In this document: piece by piece, positions 53,101-56,100 of the stretch
Layout of the letters: each line of letters begins with the position of its first letter
How positions within the stretch are numbered: position 1 is the stretch's first letter
Origin: Liopterus haemorrhoidalis
Lineage: Eukaryota > Arthropoda > Insecta > Coleoptera > Dytiscidae
Direction of reading: 5' to 3'
DNA length: 64,000 nucleotides
NCBI GenBank assembly: GCA_963971575.1
Contig: OZ020624.1
Coordinates: 1,989,001 to 2,053,000, forward strand
Position numbers and translations under genes: made by a program
Notes under the pieces: model-generated
What the model saw: only the letters and a program-made list of their open reading frames with translations
Database searches by the model: none
What the model was told of the DNA's origin: nothing

Positions 53101-56100
53101 TTTGCAATACTTTTGCAAACACGTAATTTGTAGTCGTATTTTAATTGTTTTAAATTTATTTTACAGCCAAATTTATTGACCCAAGACACGAAAGATAATC
53201 AATATGTCTACCAATGGTCACTTCAAGGACAACTGTCAAGGCCGAACTTTGGCCCTGAGTTTAACATTTACATAGCCTTCCAAAAATAACCTTTACAGAA
53301 CAAAACTGAAATAAAACATTGTCATATTCGTAGAAATCATATAGTTATAGAAGGGATTTTAAGCTAGTTATAAATTAAAAGCGGTATAAAAAAAAATAAT
53401 TCAACTTTATTACCCGAGTATAAATATCTAATATTTAAAGCGAAGTCGTACAACAATCGTACAACGGTCACCGTTGAATGTTTATATTGAAATTCTGTAA
53501 GTCCAAACGGATGGTGTTTCTAGATACTTGTATCTAGATACAAGTATCTAAATACAGTAACTAGATACTTTCCCAGGTATCTAGATACAAATTAGATACT
53601 TTTTGAAATATGTATCTGTATCTGTATCTATTTAAATTTAAATATCTTGTATCTGTATTTCAGATATTAAACTTTGATCGTTACTTTATTTTTATACCGT
53701 GATACCGAGCTGATATAATAGTTTAATTATAAATTATCATTTTGAATATTTTATTTTTGCTATAAACAAAATTGCATGGACGTTTACATGGAATTTACAT
53801 GGAATGTAAAAAAAAATGTTATTCTCAACTTTTCGTTTTTCGTAGCTTTTGAACGGCCATAAAATAATAGGTTTTATATGCAATACTTAAGGAATATAGG
53901 TCATTATTAATGAAAACCAAGTTTTTGAATAAATATTGTTGCTCTTTTGATGACCAATTTACTCATTTTAAAAAAATTATATCCACAGAAGTGGTTTGAG
54001 AGTGGACCGTGGTTTTGTGAATCCTTGGGCAAGACAAATTAAGGTCCTTCAAAAGTATCCAGTGATTTAAAATACACTTTGATAATTTTTTTGAGGCATT
54101 TCATCACTTGAGGCCTGGCTCTAGTCCGCCTCACCCAAGGGCCGGCCATGCTAGTGTGGATATTAAGTTCATTGTCTAATTGAAATTAGTAAGATAAGTA
54201 GGTGTGTTTCCTAAAAAACGTAGAAAAACATTTTTTGATATTTCATATAAATTTAATTTGGAAGCGTCAGAATATCAACTGAAATTTTGTTAATAAATTA
54301 AATTTGTATGGAATGTCAAAAAAACAAAATAATTACATATTTCTTATCAGTAATTGTTTGTCCGTGATCTAAAATTAGGGCTAAAATTTGATTTAAAGGA
54401 ATATCCCTTCAACAAGAACATAGCTGCGTATTTATAAGAATAACATTAGTCTTATACGTTAGCACATATGACTAGAGCCCTGCGCGGATAAGCTTTTCTG
54501 TATCCGCATCCGATCCGCATCCGCACATCCATGATCCGCATCCGATCCGCATCCGCAGGTTTTGTAAATAACAAATCCGCATCCGATCCGCATCCGCAAA
54601 AATATCCGCACTATCCGCACTACAGGTTTTGTTGTCAGTTTGGAAAGAACTAACATATTTCGCCTGTTTAGGTAATCTCTGCTCTAAAACGCTATTTAAA
54701 TCTAGAGAGAGATAACAATTTTGGGGGGCCTAAGCGTTCTTTTTCGTAGGGAGTAAGTGGAGTGCTGCTTTTTTTAATATTGAATTTAGAAAAAAAAAAA
54801 CAGAAAAGTTACTTGATAGAAGGTGCTTCATATTTTTAGGATCAAGTAATTCTCTTACGCCATTTCGCGCATGGCGTTGCAACTTTTTCAAATAGCAACA
54901 TGTATCATTTTTCAAATTTTTGGGATCTGCAAGACTTTTTACTTCGGGTAGTATAAAAAAATTGGCAGGTTACATAATAAAATTTTCGAGAAAAAATTAT
55001 GTAGGTAAATTTTGGTATTTAAATAAAACTTACTAATCAGTTTTATGTAAAAAATAAACTTTTATCAGATTTAAAAGCCAGAATTAGAGCAGAGGTAGGA
55101 AGAATTATGTCGAAAGTGTACCAGGAAACTTTTGTCCAAAATATTATTTTCTATAATATATTCAATAATAAAAAGAAAGTTAAGTTGATTGTCTCAACTC
55201 AGTCTTGATCATGGACAATTGTCTTAATAAAAATAACATAAAGTGAGATTGAATGCTATAAAATATCATGTATATACAGACAACCGAAAATAACCGAGGA
55301 CTACGTAGTCAGAACACAATTGCTTGTTTCTCCGAAAGTAACCGAAGATTTAATGTTCACGCGGATATTGCGGATAAGCGGATATGACATTTAATCCGCA
55401 TCCGATCCGCATCCGCATGGTTTAAATGATAATTTATCCGCATCCGCAGAAAAGTTGCAGATATCCGCGGATAATCCGCGGATACCCGCGGATTTGCAGG
55501 GCTCTACATATGACTAACATAATATAAAATACATACGTTACTAGTAAAAAATTATTCCGTAGCCGTAGAATAGTAATTTACTTTGAATTTAGTGAGCTTT
55601 TTGTGACATCACTGTTATTTTTGAACAGCCTGTATATTACTGATTAACATGCACTGTTTGTTTAATTATAATGCATTGTTAATTGTTAGCTTACTATGTA
55701 TTTCAGTAAAAATGAATTTCTTAAACATGTTTATATGATATTTTCATTTTTCAGTGTTTTTTCAAAAGTATCTAACTTTTGCCAAAAATTTTGGCATGTA
55801 TCTGTATCTAGATATTTTTCATAATAGGGGATAGGCATGATTTTTTTTTATTTTTTTATTATATTCCTCTTGTTGTATATAAACATAAAAAACAGTTTTA
55901 AATTTTTTTTTTTTAATTTGAAGGCTTTAAAAAATCAAAAATGTATGTAGCGCGCGAAAACGACGTGTGACGTCATAATCCTTTCTAACTGACGCATGAG
56001 ACTACTAGCCAATCCAGCGAACGGTTGTTTATGCAGCGAACATAGTCTGTTGTGAATTATTTGTTTGTGTAACTTTTATAGGTTATGTAAAGGAGAGTGA

